DNA from: Roridomyces roridus
Lineage: Eukaryota > Basidiomycota > Agaricomycetes > Agaricales > Mycenaceae
Reading direction: 5' to 3'
NCBI GenBank assembly: GCA_029378245.1
Contig: JARKIF010000014.1
Span: 1,426,001-1,490,000, forward strand
DNA length: 64,000 bases
This document shows, piece after piece, positions 1 to 11,672 of this stretch. Both the position numbers and the translations under genes were made by a program. The stretch's first letter is position 1, and each line of letters opens with the position of its first letter. The notes beneath the pieces are model-generated. The model was not told the origin of the DNA. It saw nothing but the letters and a program-made list of their open reading frames with translations, and made no database searches.

Positions 1-825
1 CGATTGATTGTGCAAAGAGGTGGTATACGGGAAGAGCCTTCGAAAGAAATCAGTGATTCGATCATGGTGAAATCAGTGTGTACGAACCCGGACTTCCATC
101 TCTGAAGTAAGTTTCGTGGTCCAGTATTCAGTCGACCTGTGAGCCTCTGGTAAACCCACAGTAACACTGTACTCCAAGCTGTCGTCTTCGCGCAGATTGC
201 AGTATATGAGTGAAGTCATGCAGCCGCCCGGTGACGCTGTCCCAAAATGTCGTTGCAAATATCGCCAGGGAAGTTCGAGCTCCTCGGGGATGTCGAGAGA
301 CTGTTCGCTTTGGGCTTCACTGACTATAGGGCTGACACCCCATCTTCATGATATTAGCGGGATACCGATTGACAAATACGAGGACACGTACCGGTAGGAG
401 TGGCGCAAAAAAGATAGACACAGGAATAGCCCTAACCACACGCCTTGCGGACATGACTCGGCGCCTTCAAATGCCCTGCGGACTTGCTCCATATCCACAT
501 GCGTGTCCAGTTGCGAGCGCATTCGCGAGCGGAACGAGTCGATTATTTTTCGGTTGTACGCGTTGTCGACGGAAGATTCCGGTACGGGGAAAGAGGGCTC
601 CATGGCGCGGTATACCGAGTCATACGACCTCAGGGCTACAGGCCAAGTCTCGCGGTACGTCGCTCGCGGCGGCCAACTCCCGCCTCCACCGACGACAATC
701 AGAGAACGCAGGCGCGTCAAGACGTCATGCTGCAGCGGTTCATCGAGTATTTGGGTGCTCGGCGAAGGAAGAGAGGGTTCAGGTTGGGTCCAAGAAGGCA
801 ATAGCCAGGAAAGCACTTTTGGCAT
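1..825 (-). CDS. IDO/PrnB-superfamily haem dioxygenase-like protein, copy 1 (partial, cut by window start)
   Basis: This is the 5' part of a gene that continues beyond base 1. I read exon 1 at 392-825 (ATG at 825), exon 2 at 88-331 and the first 37 nt of exon 3. Introns of 60 and 50 nt have exactly the same lengths and positions as in the complete inverted paralogue at 58876-60313. The protein starts MPKVLSWLLPSW and carries the same N-terminal sequence as that copy. Family assignment rests on the complete copy, whose C-terminal half resembles indoleamine 2,3-dioxygenase and PrnB-type haem proteins. No stop or frameshift is visible in the part present. The catalytic half lies outside the window, so I cannot say whether this copy is whole. 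Confidence 0.8.
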
Positions 826-2765
826 GAAAGGTTCATGGCGCCGGGCTTGCAATATCGGGAGGACACACTGGTCCACGCCTAACTGTGCAGCAGAGTGCAT
901 GCTTGGGAGACAATGCGGGCGGGATCGTTTAATATGTATACTTGGTATGAATTGGATTCGATTCGATGTATTGGAGCCCCGAGGAGTTGCGTATCCCGGG
1001 TAAGAACCGAACTCAGACCTTGCGAGATAGGGGAACCAGGGGTGTGAACGTGAACTGGGAACGAACGAGAGACTCCTTTTGTTTTTAATGTGGCGTGTTG
1101 GAAGCAGGACGGGGAGGTCGGGTCTGACTTGGGTCGGACACCGTATGGCAGTGTGGGTCACAAATCGGATAACGCCGCCTTTCTCTCTGATTAAGTTGGC
1201 AACCAGGGTGTCGGTAAACGGGGAGGTCGGTAACCGGGGAGGTTGGGTCGGGGTCGGCTGGATGTCTGTGCGGACTAGGATTGACGGCGGACATCTGGCA
1301 CTGGCAGGAAACGCTGTACTCGGAGAGCAAATGAAGTGGGCTAGGTCGTCCGAAGTTTCATTCCCACTTCAGTTCCGTGTCGGTTCGATCGGGCAAACGG
1401 CTAGTCTTCAGTGTCGTCACGATTCACTGTCGCGCCGGCCTCAGATCGAAGAAGCCTGGCATGCACAAGCAGGTGGCTGTGGTCGGGGGTCGAGGAGATG
1501 GCTGGCAATATTCACACCTGTTCATGGCACAGGGGAGGAGACACAGCGTGTCTGATGTCAGCAAACACAAAGTGATTCCATCTGATCCTGAAAACGCAAG
1601 TCGGGAATAGATTAATATTAGTCTGGACTCAGTACCTGACCCTGGTAGAGGCAAGACACAAAAATGGAAAATCAGAGATGCTGTGGAATGTAGACCTGGT
1701 TATTGAAATGGAAAATGTATGATGATGTCATATACAGAAAGGGTAATAATAGCGGGCCGCATGACCGATCGGATCGCCCCTTTTCGGCAGATCTGCCATT
1801 TCGGGCTTGCGATTCTTGATCCGCTGTGGGCTGTCAAGGCGACACGTGGGATGCCGAATCGAACTTATGAGTTCAACTTCGGACGACGGATTAATGTTCA
1901 CGAACGCTCGAAATAGAAGCGTGCAAGCTGCCGTCTAACAACTCGAAAACGGAACAAAGAGCCGAAGGATGAGACACGTATTGTGCCTTGCCAGGCACGA
2001 AGGCGCGTAGATCTCATCCCACAGTGACGGAGCGCACTGCTGGCAGCAGGTCCTGAGTCGTTGAGGATTTTGCCAAGCCGTTTCAACACCTTCAATTGTC
2101 AACGCTCACCCCAGTTTCACACCTTGTATTCATTCTCTTTTGGGCGTCGGGGACACGGGGACTTCGTCTCTTTTACAGACCCTCGACGCTCCGCAAGCTC
2201 CACGAAGAGGGTCTGTTGGTAACCACGCCCCTTGTTCCGGTGGGTTCCGTTATTACATAAGCTTGTCATGTGCAAGCGTGTTTTCTGCGCGTTTTGACGC
2301 GAATTTTGAGCTGGCACCAATGAGAATGCAGTTGAGGCATGACTGCATTCCTCGGAATGCGATTTTGGATTACTTTTCATCTTCAAAGCCGCTCAAAGGG
2401 ACAGTGCCGTGTTGTGTTTCATGACCAAACAACATGCAAACAGTTGGCTGAGAGGTCATTCCTTGCCATACGTACCCAAGAGCTATCCAATGTATATACA
2501 CACTGGCTTTAATCTATCCAAAACCCCAGCAAACACGTCTTTGCAGAGCCAGAACACGTCGGGACATATGCAAAAGCAACGGCTGTCAAATGCACGTGCT
2601 TCACCGTCGGGGATATTACATAATAAGGGAACCCTCCTGCACTGGGGGCGTGGTAACCGCAGCTGGCGCACGTGTCCCCCCCAATGACACTGCCTTAAAA
2701 GGCAATTCTGCCAGCTTAACGGCCGCGGTGCCGCCATGGTCGCTAGGGTGCCAGCCATTTCAATT

Positions 2766-2862
2766 GCCGCTCTGGCTCAGTGGTATTAATCAAGATTGTT
2801 GACTTGTCCTGACAGCCATAATGGTGAGGGTTCAAGCCTTTTGGTTGCCATTTATTTTTTCT
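2766..2862 (+). repeat. tRNA-like / SINE-head-like Pol III element, degenerate
   Basis: The segment has an A-box-like TGGCTCAGTGG, then about 50 nt downstream a B-box-like GGTTCAAGCC, and ends in a T-rich tract that could terminate Pol III. I could not pair an acceptor stem, and the T-stem is weak, so it is not a functional tRNA. A tRNA-derived SINE head or tRNA pseudogene is the best reading. Confidence 0.35.
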
Positions 2863-2885
2863 TTTTGTTGAAGAACTCGGATCCT

Positions 2886-3100
2886 GCCGTGAATTGGCGG
2901 TTAGGCACAGGTTAGGTTAGGTTAGGTTGGGACTGTGTGTGTATTCTATGCCCCTGTTCCCCCCACGCGGCCTCGGCTGTGAATGAAGAGCTCAGAATCC
3001 ACAGTGAATGGGCGGTTAGGATCAGTATCAGCAGTGAGTGGGCAGTTAGAAACAGTGTCAGTAGTAAATTCCTGTCAGGTTAGGTTAGATGGCTTTAGTT
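2886..3100. repeat. Diverged tandem repeat with TTAGG-like run
   Basis: Three or four diverged copies of a phrase like GTGAATGGGCGGTTAGG follow one another, mixed with TCAGTATCAG/TCAGTAGT phrases. At 2909-2927 the GGTTA pentamer is repeated without interruption about four times. It resembles telomeric repeat but is short and internal. Confidence 0.5.
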
Positions 3101-3122
3101 GCAAAAGTTCAGATTAAAAAAT

Positions 3123-3176
3123 GTTGCTGCAGTCAGGGTTGAACACGCAACCTTCTGATTAAGTAATGAAAAAGTC
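3123..3176 (-). repeat. tRNA-like 3' half (degenerate)
   Basis: On the minus strand the sequence AATCAGAAGGTTGCGTG followed by TTCAACCC resembles the anticodon-to-T-arm part of an arginine-type tRNA. No matching 5' half or acceptor stem can be drawn. It is most likely a tRNA-derived repeat fragment belonging to the same debris as the element at 2766. Confidence 0.3.
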
Positions 3177-3452
3177 ACGTGTTTTGTCATTGGGGGGGGA
3201 CAGCAGAGGGGTTTGGTAACCGCCAGACTAACGGGGACTCGGTCACAGTGGTGCTCTCATTGCTTGAATCCCTCAACTTCAAGAGATCTCTTGTTTCGTC
3301 TTTCCATTCGTGCTCTGGATACAGTAGAAACAAGGGTACTCTTTCTCTCCTTGGAGGGCTGAGCCCCTTCATTCTTACGAGAGGCGGAGGTTAACCTATT
3401 GTTAATTGTCCAACTTTGCCCGTCTACGACGGGCGACAGAAAGGTCCGTACC

Positions 3453-3474
3453 ACCAAAAAAAAAAAAAAAAAAA
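3453..3474 (+). repeat. Poly(A) tract of about 21 nt
   Basis: A run of about 21 adenines follows roughly 270 nt of non-coding sequence that begins after the tRNA-like fragment. It could be the 3' tail of a retroposed SINE-type insertion, though no target-site duplication was identified. Confidence 0.5.
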
Positions 3475-5797
3475 AGAAAGAAACAAGGGTGCTCGACGAC
3501 CACAAATAACGTTGCTGTTCATAATCTCGATTCTCCACTCGGATTCCAACCCATAAACAGGTGGTGCACACGGAACCCCTCGAAGGTTTCCGAAGCCCAG
3601 GGACTACTCCACGCTGGTTGCTATACGGGTCATAGATTGGTATTCAGGGCGGATGGACGAGAAAAATGCAGTCCAACGCCGCGCGTCGTGGAATGAGAAT
3701 AACGCTCCGACACACACAAGCGCCCACAGGAGCCGGATCGGGTAGTCAACAATCTGAGTCGCGGCAGCTGAGGAAAGACCGAATCGGCTAGCAAGTTTTT
3801 TTGGCAGGCTCAAGCTTGGGAAGACGATGAGGTGGGATGCACGATCACGTGCCACCGACCCGCGCCGGGATCGGCTCGATTTCAAGGAGGAAAATTGGCA
3901 AGGATCCACGCTGCTCTTTTTCTGCAGCACTGCACATGGTAATTGATTGCGAGTTCAACTTGAAGCCGGGGATGTGTCATGTCGCAGGTATGGTCATTGG
4001 TCTTTGCCCGAGATGCGGACAATCGCAGGAAAACTACGTATCCGCCTGTTCATCTGGAAACTCCTCAAGTCAGAGACAGAGATCTAGAGAACGTGCGCCA
4101 AACGTACGTGTACGATGTACCGTACCTGCTTACTGTGAGGATTGAAACTTTAATTTCTTGAGTGTGAGTCGGCACCTGCCAAGGGGATAAATTTCTAAAT
4201 CCAAGCCGATGTTGAGACATGACCGCGACTCGACGGCATGAGGCCGCCGCTGCTACCACATGGCCGTGGCCTCGAATTATTTAGGCGTCCTGGACAATTA
4301 AGGGAATACACCGAGACTAAACCAAAGTGGTTTAAAGTTTTCTTGCCGCCACGTGGGTGGTATGACGTTGCACACAAAAATATTGCTGCTGAAAAAACAG
4401 TGAGTGTGAATGAATGGTTAGGGCCAAGCGACTTCATAGCGTTGTCGTCATTTTTCTGCGGAGTGGTTCAAGTTTGGTTCAAAATAAATGGTGAGATGAA
4501 TACATAGATACCTCATCCTGTGCGACATAGCGCGCCCACATCACGTAGTGACCCACCCGATAAAAGTCGGGACCCGTCTGGAGGCCCGGCAACCAGCGGC
4601 CATTTCCAAATTGGAATTTGGATTGCATCCGCGCCAATTCCGCGGCTGCGAGGGTCGGCACCGGGAAACACCAGTGCTTATGTACGAGGAGGGTGCCGAA
4701 TTCAAGACTGGAATTGTGGCTCACCAATTTCACCGCTTTGCCATGTGGCTTGAATGACGTTAATGGTGCACCTCAGAATAAGATCGCCATGCCGCAACCC
4801 GGAAATTTCCAAATCCCTTCAAGGACTCGGTGAATAGCGAGACTCGTCGGCGTGGTTTCTTGACGTACATGCACACCTACCGGAAACAACCGAGCTGCAG
4901 GGTATCACCGGGTTTTCTTTGTTCAGTTTTTTTGTGAGAGGTCTGGACCAGGCGTGTCAGTTGCATATCCCTTCTAGTCGATTGAATGAAAGAAGGGTCA
5001 CTGAAACCGTCATCTCCCAGCGGGGTTTCCAACTCTCCATTCCCTCGCGAAATCCTTTGAGGAAGTATGTAAAATCGATCGCGATTAAACGATGTAAAAG
5101 AGCAAGGGGGTCGAGGTCGATCTGCGTCACACCTATAGCGAGGAACAGATTTTGGAGGACTTGAACTGTGAGAAGAGAGTTATCAGGGTGTCTCCCATTT
5201 CATTGAAAAATAAACCCCAGGTCCCTAGCAGACTCCAACACGGTTACCACTAATTCGGTTCAAAGTTTTGGACTAATCGGTTCTGTGGGCTAAATATTGG
5301 TCAATGACGGCGAGGCGGGCAGGTTGGAGGGCTCGCAAGTTCTGCGAAGGGGAGGCAAGTCCTGCCTCTCATAGCCAAGCCGACGCAGAAGTTTGGGATC
5401 CGCAGATCGGCGTACATGACGACAAGAACTATAATCAAATTGGTCAGGACCTCAGACAAAGAGAAACCAACCTTCTTCGAGGATACTGGCGTGCGTCGGT
5501 CTTCGGTACAGCTCCAGTCATCTTTCAACTGCAGTTTGAAAGTTGTACTTGGAGAAGAGTCCGAATAGGACTCGGAGGTCCATAATTATCCAGGGGCAGT
5601 ATATTTATCTCTAGTCCGAGTTTCCTAACCCAGAGAGCAGGCTTCAGCGTCGAGTCGATTCGAGTTTTTGAAGATGGTGGTTGCAAATCAAAGCTCGTGA
5701 CAAACCTATACACACACCGCGGCATCACGATCATTCCACGTCATTTTTGGTTGGAGCAGTACTGACCATCGACTCTACGCTCCTTTGACCTGCTTTC

Positions 5798-8468
5798 ATG
5801 GTTGTAACACGAAAGGCGCCTGTGGCGCCCGTCCCCGTAGCCTCTCGCACAAATTCTGCTCACGCTGTTCCTCGTGCAGCAAAGGCAAAACCCCCGCCGT
5901 CCGCGCTGGCCACCGACTCTGAGACGCGAGATAACGTCCGTCACTCTTTCTTTCACACTCTTCTTCGCTCACCAGCACCATCTTCAGGCCGCCCCGACGC
6001 CAAAACCATCTTCAAAATCAAAACACAAGAACAAAAATCACAAAAAACCAGTCAAACGACCAAGCAGGAGCTTCTTGGATTATCTACTCTATCTATCTTT
6101 CTCCCTATTCGTCGCCTACGCGTTTACGACGTGCCCGCGCGACCAACATCTCTCAAATCCGCTATGCCGTTCCTTGTCCCAATACCGCGTTCACGTCCTC
6201 GAGCCGTTCGTGCTGCCACCCATCAGACACGCCCCCTCGCCCACCCCTCCGTTGCGCCCTACATCCACCAAGCCGAGAAATTCGAGCGCGAATCCGTTCG
6301 CCCCGTAGTCCTCAAAACTGCCGAGATCACCGGACCCTATGCCGCCGCCGCCAAACACACCGTCTGGGACCGCGTTCTCGTCCCACAATACAAGGCTCGC
6401 GTTGTCCCATTGTACAAGCAACACGTCATCCCTCTATACGAGAAACATATCCTCCCGCGATTCAATGCCTACATCGCGCCACACTTCCGCCAAGCGTCGC
6501 CCTACATCAAACATACGTCACGGAGGTTGCAGCAGGGCGGTGTGCTCCTGCATTTTGCATATACAGACTACGTGGCTCCCGCCTCACAGATTGTCTATTC
6601 GTTTAGCAAGCCGTGGGTCGTCAAGGGGTACCGTGTCGCCCGGCCGCATGCGTTGGCCCTCGCAGCACATGGCAAGGCCCTGGCGTTGTTAACTGCGGAC
6701 AAGGCTGGGGAAGCGCGGAGGACGTACGTTGACCCCCATGTCGTACGAATTTGGGACAAGGTGCTCGAACTTAGTGGCGTTGAACCCCGAGTAATCACTC
6801 CCGTTGTCGTGGTTCCGGAGGCGAGTAGCGCGGGGACTGGGTTGGCGGAGGAGCCTACGCAAGTGGCAGAATCTACCACGGAGGCCGTCGAGGCCACCGT
6901 TACACCTGTGGAAACTCCAGTGGCTGCAGCGACACCCTCTGCGGAAGAGGAAGTGTCTGCTGTTGCCTCTGAAACCGCTACGCCCTCTTCAGCACCCATG
7001 CAGAGTGTCGTCGAGGCGCCACAACTCTCTTCTGCCGCTTCGATCGCCGTTGAATCCGCTCACGGACGCGAGTCGCCTGTTGTCGAGGAAATCTTGTCCA
7101 AGGCGACCGAGAGTGCCTCCGAAGTGCCCACCTCTTCTGCGGAAACAACGACTGTGGCTCCTGTCGAGTCCCAGGCTGCCGTGGTCGACGTAGAATCGGA
7201 AACACAAACGGAAGAGGCCGCCTCCGCCGCCTCTGTCGTCATCCAATCCGCACACGGCGTCAAATCGCCTGTGGTTGAGGAAATCAAGGCTTCTGCTATT
7301 CCCACCACCGAACCGGAAACCGATTCGTCCTACGACGACTTCCTCGCCGACATGGGTATTGAAGAAGAGGAAGCTGCCCCTCCCCCGGTAGAGTCTCCGT
7401 CGGACGACTATGACGACTTCTTCTCCGAGTTCGTTGACGATGAGGACTCTGTGCCCGACGCACCCCCCGCGGCGGAAACACCCTACAAGCTCACTGACGA
7501 GGACAAGGCGCGCATCACGGCTGAGAAGCGGGTCAATCTGATGGGCCGGTTGGCGGATTCGCAAGCTGCGATGGAGGCTCTCGTCAAGGAGAAGACGAAA
7601 GAGCTGCGGAAGATGCTTGTTGCGAAGCGCAAGAAGGGCGTGGCTGTATTGAGTGATAAGCAGACGGATGTGGGTGGAGCTGTGGGGAAGCTCAAAGCGG
7701 AGGGTGACAAGTACCTCAAGGGGCTTGAGGTATACCTTGTCAAGGGGAGTGACAAGGGGACGAAGGGGGAAGAAACGATGGGCAAGTGGGAGAAGGTGGT
7801 GAAGAAGGTGGAGGAGCGTTTGCAGGAGAGTATTATGGCGACACAGGCCAAGATACGCGAGTTCCATGCCAAGCAGAAGGAGGAGGAGGGCGAGGAGGGG
7901 ATGGCTATAATCCAAGAGGTGCAGGACGCGTGTGCGCAGGAGCAGGGTTCGATTGGGTTGGAGCTTTCCTGGTTGGCCGATGTGACGTATCACGATTGGC
8001 AGCGTTATCATGATATTGCGAGGGGTGAGATCGGTTTTCTCCTTCGTCTTGTTGTGTTGCTTACTTTTTATCTCCACAGTCGGCGAAACGTTCCACAAAG
8101 ACGCGTCAGCCATTCAAGCTGGGACGCACGCGCACCCGCCTGTCGATCCGTTCGTGGTCAAGGTGGGCGAGGTGCAGACGGAGCTGGCCAACCTCGTGGG
8201 AGCGCTTAACGAGCTGTTGCAAGGGTTCAAGAAGCGGGGGACGGAGACGTTTTTGGACGTTGAGGAGGAGACCGAGATCGAGACCGAGCCAGAGGAACCG
8301 GAGCCGGAAGTATCCATCCTCCCTATTGACCCCGTGGACCCACCGTCCACGGAGCCAGAGCCAGAGGAGGAGGTTTTGGACCCCGCGCAGGTCATCATCG
8401 GGAAGAGCAAGGAGCAGGTTCTCGAGGCGCTCAAGCAGGCCGAGGTGCCTGTCCATGAGGAGCTTTGA
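5798..8468 (+). CDS. Membrane-anchored acidic coiled-coil protein, unknown function
   Basis: Exon 1 is 5798-5935 and a 40-nt intron leads to 5976. The next stretch encodes a Lys-rich segment and a hydrophobic helix (LDYLLYLSFSLFVAYAF), a probable membrane anchor. A frame change is needed near 6189-6236. It may be a 38-nt intron (6189-6226) or a single missing C in the run at 6231-6236. The main exon runs to 8024 and a last exon is 8080-8468. After the anchor come about 130 residues of repeated VPxYxxHVxPxY-like phrases. Next is an Ala/Ser/Thr/Glu-rich acidic linker with DDFLADMG and DDYDDFFSEF patches, then a Lys/Glu coiled coil, and the C-terminus is again acidic. I recognise no enzyme domain. 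Confidence 0.75.
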
Positions 8469-10572
8469 GTTGGTGTGGATAGCGATGGGAGTTCGTTTTC
8501 TTTCTTATGCTGTTTCTCTGTCTGTCTGGCTGTTGTTTCCCATTCCTTCGCCATGGTGCAGTAACTTATTTGCTCCAATCCTCATCGCATGTAATTCTAT
8601 GATAATCTCAGCTTTTTAGGTTTGCAACTGCCTGCTATTGCTGTTTGTGAAGCTATTATTGTGAGCTAATTACTAGCCACACGCATTATTCCGGCATTTA
8701 TTGAAGTTTTGGGGCGATGGTCTCCCATACCAGTTCTTGGGACTTGGGACTTTATCGTACCTGGACGAACTTGGGAACGCCGGTCTCCAAGCCCGCGGAA
8801 GGAGCCGAAAGCAGGGCGGTTTGCCATCACACTCGATATTTCAATGCTTGTCCGACGGCGACTCTATTCAATCTTCTTGGGCTTGTACCTCGACGGAACC
8901 TATGAACCGATGGATTCCGCGTACGTATCCGGAATTTGTAAGGAACCACCGACGCAAACGGCTTTGAAGATCCTGTGTAAAGCCACTGGCAACGACTTTT
9001 GGGGTCGACTCGGGCAAAAGAAATAGAGTTTGAGTTTGAGATGTGCTCGAAAAGGGACGCATATGCCTGTGCGTAGCTGGAGGAGAGGGATTCAGAAGGG
9101 GTGGATGGGTGTCATACCGGTGCGACTTTCACACCCTTCGGCGTCCCAATATCGGTTTTTTTTGACTGCAAGGAGAAGGTCAAACAATAACACCCGCCTC
9201 CGCGGCGGTGAGGCGGGTGCGCACTCCCACACTGACTGTCGCAAAGTCCATGGGATTCGAAATATTGCGTAGAGCAAAACAACGAAATATGGTATGATAG
9301 AGTTTCTGCCACGCAAAGGGCAATTTATCCGGGCGCTTATACCTATCAGTCGGTCAGCCACAAAGGAAGGACAGACTCCCACATACCCGAAAGGACCGAC
9401 CGCCGCTGTTCGTTTGATTTTATTTTGCGTGTCGTTCGATTTTCTCGAGTTCACCGTGTTGTCCCATGGGCCAGGTGCACTGGATATCGTTCGAATCACC
9501 GCCGTCCTGGACCCACAGCGCCAAGAAACGTGGTCTGCCCTGGTTTGCCACCCAGGGGCCAGACGAGGCGAAACGTGCAAAACTAAGTCGCGTCGATACC
9601 AGGGTCATTGTCGTATTCGTAGCAGAGAATGAATCTCAATATTCTGCAATTGCGATTGTCGTCTTCTCTGGCCCCCGGTAGATAGACGTTTATTACGCTC
9701 GGCGCGCGCTGGTGATCTTTGCACCGTCAATTGTGTACGTACTTGTTGGAATGCAGAGATCAGTGTGAGCCAGCGCTAATAGCCACCGGTTAATCGGTAC
9801 CAAGTCGTCTTGAGTAATAAGCTGTAATAAGTAAGTCATGAACCTAGGTCCTATGCCGTAGTTCGTTCGGGACGATCTGGTGAACCGTAGCGATTTTCTC
9901 CAGTCAGACTTACTCATTGACACCAGGGCTTGGTCGAATGAGCCTCCGGTCCGTTGTACCCATACATGCAGGGTTTAGCAGTAGAGCTGGTTCCATTCCT
10001 TGACTTGTTGACTTGCCTGGGTGCATTCCTCCTATGCAGGTTGCTGAGTGAAAAAAATTCCAAGTCAGTATTGCAACCGGCATGCTAGGGGGTTTCTGTA
10101 CATACATAAGTCGCAGATCAGGAGGCCATTCCATACACTCTGCCATGCCACGTGAGGGCCACGCGACGGGGACCTCGCAGCCGTACCTTTACGTTGTTTG
10201 TGGCTGCAGATCTCTCCAGTCCAAAGGTCGAATTCATTCACGTACCGATAATCCGGAGGGAAGATTCAGTTCGTCAAACCCTGAGGTGAGAGCTAGTTTG
10301 AAACAAACCTCCGCTCTCCGTCGTCCTTTACGGAGATATATTGCGGCGAAGTGAGAGTAACAAATATATTCTGAAGAAATTGAGGCGACGTAACAATAGA
10401 ACTAGATGCGGCGGGTCGGTAAAAAGAATTCAGAGTACGACCCACCGAAAAGAGGGTCCGTTTTCCGTGCCCCGTGAGTTGAAGTGACCGATCATATATT
10501 CAGCAGGCTATTATACGGCAGCAAGAAAGAATCATAACAAAAGTTGAGGAGCCATGGTGCCGAAGGGGGTGA
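8469..10572. other. Intergenic region
   Basis: About 2.1 kb without a supportable gene. The only feature noted is a perfect hairpin at 9191-9219. Small open frames around 8.7-9.0 kb and 9.3-9.6 kb have no homologous look and no consistent splice structure. Confidence 0.6.
9191..9219. other. Perfect 10-bp inverted repeat, 9-nt loop
   Basis: CACCCGCCTC at 9191-9200 is the exact reverse complement of GAGGCGGGTG at 9210-9219, with a GC-rich 9-nt loop between. It lies far from any gene end, so a role as terminator or regulatory site is not supported. Confidence 0.6.
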
Positions 10573-11573
10573 CTACTGCTCGGCTTCTTTCCACCGGAGA
10601 TTGGATTCGTAAAAACGCAGAAGCTGGACGGCCCGTCAGCAGAGTCTATTCTTCTCGTCGCGTGCACATACCATTTTGGGGAACTTGTCACCACAAAGTT
10701 CCGAGTCCTCTCGGATGCGTTCGCCTGTGTTACTGCAGAAAATGAGTATGGCGGCACGCACAGTCAGGAAGATGATGGCTTACAGCGTGAAATAAACGAA
10801 CAGCTTATCATCCACGCGCTCGACGGTGTCGATAATCTGGATGAGATGGCTCCAGTCGGGGTCGTCCATATGCGCCGACATGTTCCCGATTGACTCTTCG
10901 GACCCTTCCTCCTCCTGCACCCTAGCTCGAGAGCGTCCTTTCTTGTTGTCCGCAGCGGCGCTCTTCCGAGCCTTTTTCACGGGTCGCTCCTCCTCCTCCT
11001 TGGCTGCCGCTGACTTGCGACCGCGTTTCTTGGCTGCTGGAGGTGCAGATACGGACTCGCCGGCCTCTGACGCGGTCTCTTCCACGCCAGCAGACTTGCG
11101 ACCGCGCTTTGACGCGGCCTTCTTCGCGTTAACTTTGTCCCAGTACAAGTTTATGAGCTCCCCCGCGCCCCTGCAGAGAGAGACAGGTGAGAAGAATGAG
11201 GCGACGCGTGAAGGACACGTACTCGGCGTCCTCCTCGGTCACCCAACTGTTTTGGTCCTCTTCGTAGCCCAGCCACTTGACAAAGTACCCGAGTTTGCCC
11301 TGGTGCAGCGTTGGCGACGTGTTTTTTCGGGCAGCGTGGTGGGCCTACCTTTTCAAATATGCCCTTCCTCGCATCTAGGATCTCCTCAATCTCGTAGACT
11401 CCTTCCTCCTGCTCCTCCTCGTCGCCACCCTCGCCCGCTTCTTCATCAGCAGGCTCGCTCTCGGTCTCGACGACCTCTTCGTTCTTCTTTGATTTAGAAG
11501 GCGATGTTTTCTTTTTTGGCTGTTCGTTGTCGCTGGTGTCTTGGGAAGGGACGGGCGATACTGCACGAGCCAT
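10573..11573 (-). CDS. HP1: HP1/Swi6-type heterochromatin protein (chromodomain plus chromo shadow domain)
   Basis: Five exons (11349-11573, 11217-11299, 10784-11170, 10672-10732, 10573-10623) give 268 aa with all phases consistent. An acidic N-terminus leads into a chromodomain split by intron 1: VYEIEEILDARKG, then GYFVKWLGYEEDQNSW and a WDK helix. This is the methyl-lysine reader module. The linker is basic and carries repeated KKRGRKSA and RGRKSA motifs, likely for DNA/RNA contact or nuclear import. The C-terminus is a chromo shadow domain: a DWSHLIQIIDTVER strand, LFVYFTLNTGERIRED and the final helix LLRFYESNLRW. Shadow domains dimerise HP1 proteins. One chromo plus one shadow domain and the length fit HP1 for H3K9me heterochromatin. 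Y14 lies 99 bp upstream on the same strand. Confidence 0.93.
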
Positions 11574-11672
11574 GGTGGTGTTTGTGAAGAGGCGCGGTGG
11601 GCGTGAGACAAATCAACAAGGTCTGATTTGGGTGCGAAAGCTAGTACAGTAATTCTACAAGAAAACACGATA

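Larger units (their letters stand above)
862..5797. other. Long intergenic region with repeat debris
   Basis: About 4.9 kb in which I find no convincing gene. Short open frames exist on both strands, but none joins into a recognisable spliced protein. The stretch 2.7-3.5 kb contains tRNA-like promoter boxes, a diverged GGTTAG-rich repeat and a poly(A) tract, listed separately. The stretch 1080-1270 has repeated G-rich phrases of the GGGGAGGTCGG type. The stretch 3.5-5.8 kb shows nothing I can name. Confidence 0.6.

Noticed and set aside
2766..2862. A functional tRNA gene
   Set aside because: A and B boxes are present, but no acceptor stem pairs and the T-stem is weak.
2909..2927. A chromosome end, from TTAGG-like repeats
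   Set aside because: Only a few units, internal, and flanked by ordinary sequence on both sides.
4479..4733. An 84-codon minus-strand frame with a protein-like look (TGPDFYRVGHYVMWARYV)
   Set aside because: There are no flanking exons, no family match I can name and no start or stop context; at most it is a gene relic.
6989..8113. A 374-codon minus-strand frame inside the coiled-coil gene
   Set aside because: It is a shadow of Glu/Lys-rich codons; the plus strand has consistent exons, and the minus frame encodes Leu/Arg-rich sequence without motifs.
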